64,000 nucleotides of DNA from positions 31,796,459 to 31,860,458 of the forward strand of contig CP137667.1 in NCBI GenBank assembly GCA_037976565.1. Direction: 5' to 3'. Source of the stretch: Mesocentrotus franciscanus. Taxonomy: Eukaryota > Echinodermata > Echinoidea > Camarodonta > Strongylocentrotidae. The notes below the pieces were generated by a model that was not told where the DNA came from, did not search any database, and saw only the letters and a program-made list of their open reading frames with translations. Of this stretch, positions 27,201 to 41,400 are shown in pieces (position 1 is the first letter of the stretch; every line of letters starts with the position of its first letter). The position numbers and the translations under genes are program-made.

Positions 27201-30200
27201 GCTAGAGCTTGGCGTCAAGATATAATCGGTGAATAGTTAAGTTGTAAACAAAGTAAATCCACACTCTAACATTGCTATCAATGTTTACGCCACAATAAAT
27301 ACAGAACAGTTAATTAAGACTTCTGTTTTGCACCAAATAGCTGCCCTTCTTCGAGGATGATTACATAATGAGCTCTAAATTAACATTTACATAACAGTGT
27401 GCCTGTCCTTATCAGGGCAAACATATACAGTGAGTTTCAAAAGAAAAAAACCCAAATTAACATTCCCAAAAGATAATAATTTCAACAAAGCCTATTTAAT
27501 TGTTTCAAACCTTGATTGTTCTCGGGTACATATGATGAGTAATTTTTTTGTTGTCAATGACAAGTATCTTACTTAGCACTGAGAAAAAGGTTGGTTTTTA
27601 TCTCTATCAGACGTTTAAAACTGGAAGAAACAAAAACAATGGAATGTGCCAAAAAAAATCAATATGTGAACCTTGCGGAGTAACCAATATTTTGGGCAGA
27701 TAAACTCGGGAGATAGCTACAAGAAATGGGGAATTTTTCTCTCAATACACATGAATTAAAAGTAGACAAATAAGATCTGGGGAAAGAGGGTAAATTCAGA
27801 CTCAATATAACACATCTTCACTGAGAACCAGTTCAGATTTGAAGACAAGGTACGGCTATGACGCTAAATGTGAACAAGGCCGGAGTAATTTAGACAATCA
27901 AAAGGCTTGGCTCCGTAAATAGGAAAGTCAACAGTACTTATCGCTGCTCAAACACAGCTTCATAGACTCCACGACAAGCCCACTTATAGGATACTGGCTG
28001 CCGAGAGCCAGAAGGGTGTTCACTCCTATCATTTAACACGGGGTTGAAGCCTTTCTAGTTTTCAACAGGTATCTTGTGCTTGGAGCGATAAGGGCATTAA
28101 CCTGTAACGTTTTGACACAGAGTTAATGCCTTGTGGCTCCAGACAGGTAATATCAAGTATGAAAAATGTGCTGTTTTTCTGCCATTTTGGGATGGACTTT
28201 GTGGCATGAAATATGACACACTTGACTCTGACACCAAAACCATTATGGGTTATTGATGACTATCCCATTTCACAACTTCTACAGTTCCGGAGTCTTTATT
28301 TTCTGGAACAAAGTCTTTGCGGAGATGGTAAGATTTAGCAATAGTGTCCATGGAGTCTCGAGCAAAACAAATTGAATCAGTGGCATATCTGGGAGGGCTC
28401 ATATATGCCCCCAATCAAATGGCAAAAAGGAAAAGAAAAGAGATAGAGGGAGGGGGAGAGAGATAGAGAGGGGGGACCGAAAGAGAGCATGAAAAGAAGA
28501 TGACAGAGAGTCCCCCCCCACCGTAATAGTGCCAGTGCCCTCAATGCCTGGACCTAAACTACACCACCAAATGAGGAGTGTTAAAATCTTTAAAGTTTTT
28601 TCACCTGAAGAAAATTATCTGTTTCAATTCAAATGCAGGATGGATTTTAAACCAGGCCTACCCTGACCAATATTTCTAAAATATCAATATCCACATGATT
28701 ATACTGACAAATTTATGCAACCATACAAACTTAACCATGCAATACATACACATTTGTGGTCAAATTCAGGAACTGACAATTTTCTGGGAGAAACAGGATT
28801 TGCGAATGTAAATGGGCAAGGAGAGAATTAATAATTTCCTGAAGTCGGATCTTCAGTTGACCAAATAAATACAGCTACTTGGACAGCAGGGCATTAACTG
28901 GGCAAGGTCTGTGCCAATTGTGGTTTATCTTTTTTCTGGCACCTGCTCAATTTCCTAGTAAATGACAGACATTTATTGTTCACCATCAAACAGATTGTCA
29001 CTTATCAATCATCATTCTGTTTACATTTNNNNNNNNNNNNNNNNNNNNNNNNNNNNNNNNNNNNNNNNNNNNNNNNNNNNNNNNNNNNNNNNNNNNNNNN
29101 NNNNNNNNNNNNNNNNNNNNNNNNNNNNNNNNNNNNNNNNNNNNNNNNNNNNNNNNNNNNNNNNNNNNNNNNNNNNNNNNNNNNNNNNNNNNNNNNNNNN
29201 NNNNNNNNNNNNNNNNNNNNNNNNNNNNNNNNNNNNNNNNNNNNNNNNNNNNNNNNNNNNNNNNNNNNNNNNNNNNNNNNNNNNNNNNNNNNNNNNNNNN
29301 NNNNNNNNNNNNNNNNNNNNNNNNNNNNNNNNNNNNNNNNNNNNNNNNNNNNNNNNNNNNNNNNNNNNNNNNNNNNNNNNNNNNNNNNNNNNNNNNNNNN
29401 NNNNNNNNNNNNNNNNNNNNNNNNNNNNNNNNNNNNNNNNNNNNNNNNNNNNNNNNNNNNNNNNNNNNNNNNNNNNNNNNNNNNNNNNNNNNNNNNNNNN
29501 NNNNNNNNNNNNNNNNNNNNNNNNNNNNGTATCCGCTTTAAATCTGAGGATTGCATCACCATTCAATTTCGAACAGATGTACCTACTTGAGGTATAGGAG
29601 TATGCAGTTGACTTTGTGAAGTCAACATGACATTTTGTCCAATGATTTCAGAACTTGATGTGGATGCTAGGCTTATTCCTGACTGTTCTGATCCAGATGA
29701 CCTCGTTCTGTTGCATTACTTGTGACTGTGGTCAGTGATGTTGAGCTAAGACTGGATCCGCTTGAGGACCGATCTATCTGATCTGACTTCTTGGGAGGGG
29801 TTTTGTTTGAATACAGGCTGCTTTGTCCAAGTTTGACCCGACTTGGTGAATGAGGTCTCTCTTGTGTTCTAGGGTCCCATGGGGACTTGTTGTAACACCC
29901 ACGTGAAGCTTCTTTGAAGATCCCCCTTCACTGTATCTCACAGAGTCCTCAAACTTTGACCTGATAGCACTGACAGGAGGTTGGTAATCATTTGTGGCAT
30001 TTGTTCCATCATTTTCCTCAAACTCATCATCACATATTGCGGTCTCACGCATGTCCATGGGATTCCCAAAGGGAAACATCGTAGTACCACTACTATTCGC
30101 TCCTGTGTCAGCCCACACATCCGGGTTAGCTGACAAGCCAGAGATGGGAGAAAAGACTGCATCATTCTCGCCTTGCTTCTCGGGCGATTCAGACAGAGCG

Positions 30201-33200
30201 CACTTATTGCAGTATGTCTCTGATAACAGATCTTCATCACTAGAAACCTGCCGCATTATCTCTCTCAGCTCTGCTTCAATGCTCTCCTCTAGAGGGCTCT
30301 TCGTGATGGCATTGTGATTACTGTTTGTATTGTTCAACCTGAGATGCACTGGACGACCCGATGGTGTCATCGCCTCCGTGAAACCAACACTGTTGTGTGT
30401 CTCCCCATTTTCCTGATGATTTCCATTCTGTGCGTCTGAGCTGTAAGTTGTTCTGACACCATTATCGATGCCATTCCTTCCCATGAGGTCTGCCTTGAGT
30501 TGCTTGGCCTCTGAGGGGTTGTTGAAGCGAAAGAAGCAGGATTTGCCAAAGCACAACATGGCTCCTGAAGAACAACAAAATCAAGACAAAGCATTATTCC
30601 ATGAGCATGAATATGAAACTTTCTTTCATCACCTCAGACCTTGGACAATTTGAGCTTGAACAGCCTCCCAGTAGGAGCTGATGGGAAAAAAAATCTCTTG
30701 GTCAATTCCAGTTTTACAGAACGACATTCCCATTTTTAAAAATTTTGAACAAAGAAAATTATTGACATTTCAATAACGACCTACAATTTATTGTTATTAT
30801 TATTGTAGATTGATAGATCAACTAATAGGAGTTACTTTAAAAACATTTGGGTTTCCTATCAACCATTCATGACGTTTCTGAAATATTCAAGTTTACACTC
30901 CCCAGGGTTCACAGGAAGGGCAATATCAATACAGGGGTGTTTCACAAGACAAAGATCGACTTTAAGTTGGACTTAACTATGGCAGGCCATTCAGGCCATT
31001 CATGCCATTGATTGTGAAACGCCCCTGATGGCTACCCTTGGAACATAAGACCCTATTCGTAGGACATCTTTGCCTGCGATAACAAATCTAGATAATGTCT
31101 TGCCCGAGAAACAGTAACAGGGATTCAAACCATGTGGTCCAGCTTGACAACAACACCCCAAACATGTAACCTATCCAAACTCTGTGATGTAACTAACAGT
31201 GACATTTACCTTGAGTTAGTTTGGTAGGACTTGTGATCCTATCCCCATCCACACTGCAGGCTCCTATAGGGTAGAGCACCACGGTGTCGTTCAGGTTCTC
31301 TACACAGCAGTGCTCTGGCAGTACATCTCTGCCGGTGATGAGGACGCCCTGCCTCACGCTAGCTTCGGTGGTTCCAATCTTTGTCTTGCCTGAGGTGAAG
31401 AAAAAAAACACAGAAAAGGAATGTGTTAGTGTAAGTAGAGACTAGAATCAATGGTATAATTGGAAAAAAGGGTCTTTTAAAAGATGGTGCTGATAGTTGA
31501 TAGACCCTGTGGAAGTGGTAATTATTTAATAGAAATGTTAATGGATATGGAACATGATGATGATGATGATGGTGATGGTGGTGGTGATGGTGATGGTGGT
31601 GATGGTAAGGATGATGCTCGTGGTGGTGGTGGTGATGATTCGTGAAAATGAAGCTGATACCTTTAAGAATGTAATAGTACTCAAATTTACAAAATCCACA
31701 TAATAACCCTGTCAAGGAACTTTTGTCAAGGCAATGAGCAGAGTCAATGCATGAAATCCTAAGACATCCCAAAGGGAAAACGTGATATCTCATGGCAGCC
31801 AACTAAAATAAGATAAGTTAGGAAATATCACCGAAAATGATGTTGAAGAAAAGCGTCAACATATTAATCAATATCCAGTAAAATCCATGTTGGACAAAAC
31901 ACAGCATCTAAAAAACTATAAAAAGACAACCTTCACCAAGTTCAGTATGGAAAAATGACAGCACCGAAACATTATGCCTCCCTTCATCTTGATATAAAAG
32001 GCTATGAGCCATCCTAAACACATCCTTCAAACAAAGAAAAGCAAAGTGATTACTACATAGCAAAGGGAATTACCCCCAAACACATGACCTACGTCACAGA
32101 CCCCCTTATTCCAACACTTGGCAATAGCTCCATTCGCACAGGACAGTTTTGAACTGTTAGGTAGCAAAACCTCAACGTTTTTAACTCTTTATATGCCACA
32201 CAGATAATCTCCTTGTTGAAGATTGATCTATGTCAGGTGTTAAAAGGCTTGTCATGGAGCTTATATAGACCTGAAACTGGTAATTTTGCAAAGACATTGT
32301 GTTGCACAAGGTAGTCCCTCCATCAATTGGTGCCTATTGTTTTGAGCAAAATTGCACGTGTGGTAAACGAGCAACCACGCGAAGAGGCAAAAAAAGCAAC
32401 ACAAGTGTTAATAATGACCTACCAACTAGAATGAGGACCCACATAGGACCGACACAACAAGTGTTCATGGTTTCAAACAACTAGTTTTCAAAGTTTCGAA
32501 CACCATGATGCAGCAAATCACTCATAGTAACTAAACACGGGTGAAATTACAAGTTAATTGTATCTTCACAGCACATAACTTAAAGTGAGTACCCCCACCT
32601 CCGCTCCCTTCTTGTTGTTTTTGTGTCACTTTTAAGATCACTCGCAGTTATAAACTTTGAGTAAACTTCAACTTCCAAAAATATGACTGCGTTCCCACAG
32701 TCCTCATATCAAATATAACCTAAAAAATTTAAAACACAAGCTAAAATGAAGTCTGACTGTTGTGCTGTTGTGAGAACTTAGCTAGAGCTCTAATTTCTGT
32801 CTGACTCATTGCCGAATCAAAGATCGATCAAGAAGGTTGCTTCAACAAACATCTTCTTCATCAGAGCATGAGGAGAGATGAGGAGGGAAGATTTGAGGGC
32901 CTTCTGGTCATCCTAGGAGCAAGGAGGATCAAGAAATTTGCAAAGATCGATCAAAGATGTTGCTTTGACGAACATCTTCCTCATCAGAACATGAGAGATA
33001 ACTGATGAGGGATGAAGATTTGAGAGCCTTCTGGTCATCCTAGCAGCATGAAGGATCAAGGAACTTGCAAGATAAAGGACTTGTCACAAAGAGACTGCTT
33101 TTCCTCACAAGTTAATGTTACAGGACATGGATTATCAGACGTTCTCACTTACAGAGAAAGCCAGAAACATGAGGACTATTGCTGCACCTCTCAAAAGCTA

Positions 33201-35456
33201 GGATTATAATCAAAGAATGACCATTTATTTCCATTGCGTATGAATTGTGATGAATCTAGCGATTTCAAGCTATCCAGAAAATCTTTCAAATAGAGAAAGA
33301 GAATTACTTTATTTGGTAATTATTGAACTTATGATGGTATGATGGTATGATATCATAACTAATATTTGGACCCATACAGCATGTTCGACTTTTTCGAAAT
33401 GAACTCAAGGGCAATATCAATACTTTTGTTTGTAGAAATCATTTTCTGATTATGGAATTGTAATGACCACACATGTCAAAGTACAAGGCTTTTAAATTGC
33501 CCTTCGCTTGATTTCTTGAAGTTCTTTGGGATCAGTCATCCTCTATGAGAAAATAAATAACTGCCGGCTTCAGAATCCAATGACCTGAAATTTATTGAAT
33601 ATATGCGATAGTATCTAATAAAAAATGAGAGAAACCCATTCCTCTTTAAACTTTCAAACAACTCCTATATGCCAACTCACTACAGCCCCTAGTCTCTGGA
33701 CAAAAGCACAGTCTCTAGGCATCAACCTGCTTTAACCTTTTAATCTACTAATCTCTTTATTAAGTTATTAGTCAACGTAGGGGTACAGGCTAGGGTGCAT
33801 ACTGCTACCCCTCATTTGACAGACGATTGGTGACATTGGTCACTTTTCTTTGACGACATCGGAGGAGGGTGAATTTGCAAAGTCATGAACTAGCTGCCCT
33901 AAACAGTCCTTAAGTTCACTGATATTCCAAAAAATTATGTGTAATAAATTTGACAGAAAAGTTTCTGCCCATTCCAGACCAGTGAAATTTTCACTATTTG
34001 TCTCAAACTTTGACATTTTCCTAAATTCTTAAAAGTTATATCCACATGAATTGAACTTATATAAAGTACCGTAAGCAAGAGCTTTCAAACAAGTTTGAAA
34101 TATTCATTTAATGACACATCTTCTAAGATGTTCTTTGGCACATTTTTACAAGATGTTTTATTGCACAGATTTATGTAGCTGGTTAACATCAAACCATATA
34201 ATTTTGTAATACCCACAAAGCAAACAGGGTTATATCGTCTGCTTGGAGCCATAAGGGTGTTATGGACTCTGTGTACAATGATAAGAGTTATGCCCTTCTG
34301 GCTCCAAACAGACACTAGGTGTGTCTTCATCAGCTCGAGATTGCCAAATAGCCCGCTATTTCTGATTAGGATATAAGCCAGAAGTTACAAATCGCGTATT
34401 TATCAGCTCGAGTTTCATGAATCTCGAGCTTGAGAAATTAGCTCGAGATATTTTTCGGGCTGGTGAAGACGCACGGACAAATAGCGGATTGCTTGCAACT
34501 AGCCCAAGATATCTTGGGATGACTATCTCGACCAAATATCCCGCTTATTGCAACTGCGGGCTGATGAAGACGCAAATTAGCTGGATAATTTGCGATCGGG
34601 ATAGTTAAAATAGCGGGTTAATTGGCAATCTCGAGCTGATGAAAACAGGCCTAATGTAACCATTATGTACATATCAGCTTTGACCATTATAATGAGCATT
34701 ATCAAAGAATAAGTCCACTTTAAATATAATTGAGGAGTGTGAAGTCTGATAGACATGAGTGCTAAACAAGAACCCACTTTATTATTATTATTACTTATGG
34801 TTCTGAGCACATCTCGAGTAATATGTTTCTATCATGGGTATTAAAGTTTCTGAAATAACATTTGAAGAGGATAATTGACATCATGCTTCTAAACATGACT
34901 GAAAAATCAAAGCGGAACTGTTGCTAATTGTGACAAAATATGATGAGACATGTCTATGCCTGTAGAACTAAGAAATGAGGCCAAATATTATCATCTTCAT
35001 GTGTTGTTAATTTGAGGATTCACCCCTGAACAATGATTCAGTTTTTATCGGTGGGCTCACATTTTTTTCCACTATGAATAACAAAATAATGAGCAGGATG
35101 GCGGAATAACTCAGATAATCAGTATGTGTATCAGAGAGTGTATCATCAATTTGAAGGGGAAAAAAGAGGAAAAAAAGAAGCAAAATGAAACAAGTTTCTT
35201 TATGAGTTCATGTCTAGGATGATAAGGCACAATCTACAGAAGTTGATGCCCTGACGATGCTGTTCAAATTGAGAGAGAGAGAGAGAGAAAGATAGAGAGA
35301 GGGTAAGAGAGAGAAGGGGAGGAGAGAGAGGGAGAGAGAGAGATGGAGAGAAAGATAGAGAGAGGGTAAGAGAGAGGTAAGAGAGAGAAGGGGAGGGAGA
35401 GAGAGGGAGAGAGAGAGAGAGAGAGAAAGGGAGGAATGGGGGAAAGAGAGAGGGGA

Positions 35457-35491
<35 letters not shown>

Positions 35492-38400
35492 GGTGGGGGG
35501 GGGGGAGAATTGAAACCTGACAGAAAATGCTTTGTCACAATTCATTTCTCCATAAGGGTATACTGAAATCTGAAGATATTAAGATCAAGAGGAAGAACAG
35601 TCAGTCAGTCACATTGATTATAAACATACAGGTAGAAACTAATTGACAGAGAGTACAAGAAAACAGCTTAGTAATGTACATGGAACTAGACTTTCAATTA
35701 CAGGAGAAAGGGAAAGATTTTCAAGATCTTTACAACATTCTTAATTTGGTTTCACTATTGAAATGTGCAATATCATTGAGCCCAATTGGTGACTGGGGAA
35801 TATTGTTTCATGTCAATTCAAATGGAGCAATCAGATCTGGGGAGTGTTTCACAAAGACTAAGATCGACTTTAAATTGCACTTAACTATCTATGGCAGGCC
35901 GTTCATGCCACTGTTTGCTTTCACCATTATGATCTTTGGATAATATTTTTTCCTTCAATAATGAATTATCAAAAAATGTAAATTCTGTACATTTGTGACC
36001 ATGATTTGTACGTCCACTGAGAGACCAATGCCAGTAAATCGATCTTAGTCTTTGTGAAACACCCCCCTGTCCTACTATTTTGTATTTGTGTTGATTTCCA
36101 ATACACGCTGTCATTGATCCATGACTACCAAATACCAATGTCAACTCCAGTTCATTGAAGGGAAATCCAAAAGGGGGTGAAGTGATGTTATACTTAGAAT
36201 ATATACTTCTTAAAACCCCCATCAGATATCTGCTAGCCCTCAAAAACTTATCTCAAATGTATCTTTCACCAATACAAAGTAACAAATTACCATTATATTA
36301 GATACATGTACATGTCCAAGTACAAAGCAGTATGTTCAATATACTGTACTAGTATAAATGCAGACGATTGGTGTTATGTTCACGCACCGATTGTCTCCTT
36401 TTCAATGGGAAAACTCGAATGCATGCCAGAGATATAACATACATGAAGATGAACAAGCAAAAGCTTAGCAAACCCTGTAAAACAGAGAGCATTTCAGCGT
36501 AACAAAACACCTGAGCAAAAATATGAAAACTTACTGTAAGACAAAAGCACAGATTATCTCCAAAATAAATCTTCCAAATCTTCCCAAATCGCCAAGACAC
36601 CATCCACTCCGAGCCGCTCTTGAAGAATGAGTAGTTTCCTCCTAACACTATTGTCCCTACAATGCAGCGAAACTCAGGGACAATACACGCTGGACTCATT
36701 AAAAGCAGCGTTTAGCGCACAATGTGTCATCTCCCTTTCTGTAGTCTGTAAACAAAAACAGCTAACGAGTCGCACGCCCTCTTTCCTTCGCCAGTCAGCG
36801 TTAGCACTTGTTGTCTAAGTAAACTTCCAGCATGGCTTGCATTGGTTTGGTTGAACGCACAAGTAAGTGCAAGACTTCATGAATCAAAGGTTTACTCATC
36901 CAAGGTTTTTCTTATTGGTGTTAAATGTTGTGTGAAAAAATTGGTTAAGATAACGCAGGTCCCATAAATCAAACTCTGCGGTGATGAGTCATTCTATAAA
37001 ATACAAAAAGAATGCTACAAAAACCTCTTCTTTTGCTATAATTTTTTTAATAACTGTACAAACCTCAATTCATCCGTTTACCTTTAATTATTATGGAAGG
37101 TGAGGCTTCATTGAAACTGAACTAATATTGAACTTAAAGTAAAGAACCGTTACTGTCAACTGTTGATCAGTTCAGATGCTTGAATCAAACAATTTCTTCA
37201 TTAAATCCATAGCAATAACCCCTTCTTGACAGATACTTGAAATTGTATTAAAAAAAAAAAACGGTCATCAATCACCAAAACATGATTGCAAATACGTCAA
37301 GGAATCAACCTAAGGCAATTAGATGAGCAGATCTATCAGAAATATTAAATTTGTTACCATCAAAGAATTTACTCAAGTATTGTATTATTGAATTCTTTAC
37401 TTAATTTGTTGGTTTTCTTCATTCATAGATAATAATAATAATAAAAGCTGCCAAAGTAACTAGCGCTCAAGCATATCAGGTACCCATTTACATATGGGTG
37501 GAGAGTGGCAAATGTAGATTAACGTCTTGCCAAAGGACATTAGTGCCGCGGCGACTCGAACCCGTACCTTGTGATCTGCAGTCGGGTGACTTATCCACTA
37601 GACCACAACACCTCTATATGGTTGCATTATATGAAGTGTTGCATCCAAAATCATACAGCCATAATTCAACAAATCCAAATGGTATCAATCTAAGCACATC
37701 CTTCGATGTTGATCTACGCTATGCTTATAAATACCAATTCTAATCAATTCTTTTTTGTGTGCATCTCATCATATTTGAACAAAATTGATCGCTTATAATC
37801 CTTGATTGTTTTGTCTCCCAAATCGCAAAGTCACCATACAAACTCCAAGACCATGCATAAACCAAAGCATATCCGTTGCTGTTGATCTACACCAAAGCTA
37901 TACAGAAACTTCCCGAAATGCCAACCACCTTGTTTTGTGCGTCTCTCACCTTATCAAGCAGAGACAATGATAATGCTAAAAAACACATAGCAGATGGCAA
38001 CAACGCACTGCTGGAAAGCATTGAAACTCTACAATGTGACAACCAAGAGACTCCTAATTGTTCAGGATGATCGCCTCGTCACGCCTAGCTCTTTATCCTA
38101 TCATAATTGGCACAAGCTCTGCAGTCCAAAGCAACCTAATCCCCATTCAGGGGTCATTAGTATTTTGATATAATGAGGAGACGAGAGCACTAGTGAAGGA
38201 GCCCCTCTGGACTTGAGAATACTTAATCTTGCTCGAAGGTATGACTTAATCTCTTGCAAGAGGAATATTAATTGACTGGACTTTGATTCGTGCTTACCTA
38301 GCCTCACTTAAAGCAGAGTTTGACACTTTAACAGAGATTTCGTACCCACGAGTCTCTTTCAACCTAACCCCCACCCCCCATGTTCTTTTAGAAATTTAAA

Positions 38401-41400
38401 AAAGAGGTCCAAGCATAGAGACTCTAGAAGTTTCTATCTGAATCCCTTGTGAAAAAAGTTATGTCAGGAATACAATATAAAATCCATCGATTAACAAGGC
38501 TAGAGCTTGGCGTCAAGATATAATCGGTGAATAGTTAAGTTGTAAACAAAGTAAATCCACACTCTAACATTGCTATCAATGTTTACGCCACAATAAATAC
38601 AGAACAGTTAATTAAGACTTCTGTTTTGCACCAAATAGCTGCCCTTCTTCGAGGATGATTACATAATGAGCTCTAAATTAACATTTACATAACAGTGTGC
38701 CTGTCCTTATCAGGGCAAACATATACAGTGAGTTTCAAAAGAAAAAAACCCAAATTAACATTCCCAAAAGATAATAATTTCAACAAAGCCTATTTAATTG
38801 TTTCAAACCTTGATTGTTCTCGGGTACATATGATGAGTAATTTTTTTGTTGTCAATGACAAGTATCTTACTTAGCACTGAGAAAAAGGTTGGTTTTTATC
38901 TCTATCAGACGTTTAAAACTGGAAGAAACAAAAACAATGGAATGTGCCAAAAAAAAATATGTGAACCTTGCAGAGTAACCAATATTTTTGGCAGATGAAC
39001 TCGGGAGATAGCTACAAGAAATGGGGAATTTTTCTCTCAATACACATGAATTAAAAGTAGACAAATAAGATCTGGGGAAAGAGGGTAAATTCAGACTCAA
39101 TATAACACATCTTCACTGAGAACCAGTTCAGATTTGAAGACAAGGTACGGCTATGACGCTAAATGTGAACAAGGCCGGAGTAATTTAGACAATCAAAAGG
39201 CTTGGCTCCGTAAATAGGAAAGTCAACAGTACTTATCGCTGCTCAAACACAGCTTCATAGACTCCACGACAAGCCCACTTATAGGATACTGTCTGCCGAG
39301 AGCCAGAAGGGTGTTCACTCCTATCATTTAACACAGGGTTGAAGCCTTTCTGGTTTTCAACAGGTATCTTGTGCTTGGAGCGATAAGGGCATTAACCTGT
39401 AACGTTTTGACACAGAGTTAATGCCTTGTGGCTCCAGACAGGTAATATCAAGTATGAAAAATGTGCTGTTTTTCTGCCATTTTGGGATGGACTTTGTGGC
39501 ATTAAATGTGACACACTTGACTCTGCCACCAAAACCATTATGGGTTATTGATGATTATCCCATTTCACAACTTGTACAGTTCCGGAGTCTTTACTTTCTG
39601 GAACAAAGTCTTTGCGAAGATGGTAAGATTTAGCGATAGTGTCCATGGAGTCTCGAGCAAAACAAATTGAATCAGTGGCATATCTGGGAGGGCTCATATA
39701 TGCCCCCAATCAAATGGCAAAAAGGAAAAGAAAAGAGATAGAGGGGAGGGGAGAGAGAGGAGAACCGGGAAAGAGAGCATGAACAGAAGATGACAGAGAG
39801 TCCCCCCCCACCCGCAATAGTGCCAGTGCCCTCAATGCCTGGACCTAAACTACACCACCAAATGAGGAGTGTTAAAATCTTTAAGTTTTTTCACCTGAAG
39901 AAAATTATCTGTTTCAATTCAAATGCAGGATGGATTTTAAAACCAGGCCTACCCTGTCCAATATTTCAAAAAAATCAATGTCCACATGATTATACTGACA
40001 AATTTATGCAACCATATAAACAACCATGCAATGTTTACGCATTTGTTGTCAAATTCAGGAACTGACAATTTTCTGGGAGAAACAGGATTTGCGAATGTAA
40101 ATGGGCAAGGAGAGAATTAATAATTTCCTGAAGTCGGATCTTCAGTTGACCAAATAAATACAGCTACTTGGACAGCAGGGCATTAACTGGGCAAGGTCTG
40201 TGCCAATTGTGGTTTCATCTTTTTTTCTGGCACCTGCTCAATTTCCTAGTAAATGACGGACATTTATCGTTCACCATCAAAAAGATTGTCACTTATCAAT
40301 CATCATTCTGTTTACATTTCAAATTCTAAATACACACTGAATGTATACACACTAACAGTAGTTGAGTTTCATTGTATGTATGCTTTGTTGACTTAAATAT
40401 TATTAAGTAATAGACACATTTATTCCATTCATGACTGATTAGATTAGTTAATAGAATAAATAATGCTAATTCTTTAATTCAAATTTTGAAATCTGAATGA
40501 GTGTTTACTTCTGTTAATGTCACTGTCCCTTTCATCAAATTACTATAACTTCTCATTAAATTACTACAACATGAAAAACAATTAAAATACATTTATTATG
40601 CTATTAAAATGCCCCGTTTCTGGCAGCTCATGAGTATTAAATTACTATCAAAAAACATTCATTGTGCTCTTAATACGTTGTCTACATACTCATAAGTATT
40701 TGAAGGATTATGAATTATATCACCCTTTTTTTGTTGTCTTACAGAAAACAGGATTTAAATAGGCTTTAGAGAGTAGGAGAAGAAGATGTGTCTTTTCTTC
40801 AAGATCTGCATCGGCTCCAAATGGGGAAACAACAGGGGGCGCCTTCCAATTTGAAACCCTTCTTTTGGCAAGGAAAACAAACTTCTCTACATCTTGTCAA
40901 AAAGGAAAAAAACACCTTGAGAATACACACTTACAAATGGTCTGCTTACAGCAAGAAAGGCATACAAACCATATATGCTTTATCATTGATCAACGACTTT
41001 TTGCTTCCAGCGAATGAAATAATCTCATATCTCGACTACTTTCACACGATTCCGTCAGCCATCCAGGAATCTGATATTTCATCTAAAAAATATTTTTGCT
41101 GGCAAAGATGAATCGCGCATGCTGAGAGCAATATCCCTTCACAACAGGGGTATGTGCATCTGCGCAAACAAGGAATTTTCATTTCCCCTGTTGAGAGCCA
41201 GAAGGGTACTAATGCTATGTAAAATGATATGCTAATGTCCTTTAGGCTCTTAGCTGACGATTCCTGCGGAGTGACAAGAAGACATCTTCATCTCCAAGAT
41301 CCTCCAGTGCAAAACTTGTCAACAAACTATACTGCATAACCAGAAGTGTTTGCAGGGTGAAACTTATGTGAAGTATAGAGACAGATATTTCCAAAGCAAG

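Larger units (their letters stand above)
18222..29028 (+). repeat. large tandem duplication, copy A
   Basis: About 10.8 kb, colinear and nearly identical to 29529-40319. It contains PHLDB exon 4, most of exon 5 and much of intron 3. Differences are single substitutions, one-base homopolymer changes and microsatellite length changes. Divergence rises toward the end (about 28170-29000). The left end coincides with the first base after the gap in copy B, and the right end coincides with the gap. Confidence 0.97.
29529..40319 (+). repeat. large tandem duplication, copy B
   Basis: Second copy of 18222-29028. It continues past 40319 into unique sequence that leads to PHLDB exon 3. It has a private small insertion at about 30790-30810 (a TTATTATTATTG stretch replacing AATGACATG). 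It is probably the alternative haplotype. Confidence 0.97.

Noticed and set aside
28962..29597. Reading frames spanning the N run
   Set aside because: The undetermined bases were translated as X. The frames have no content.
40788..41111. 107-codon plus-strand reading frame preceded by an acceptor-like TTTTTGTTGTCTTACAG
   Set aside because: It has no recognisable domain, no partner exon and no conserved pattern. It may be chance in unique intron sequence, so I do not call it a gene.
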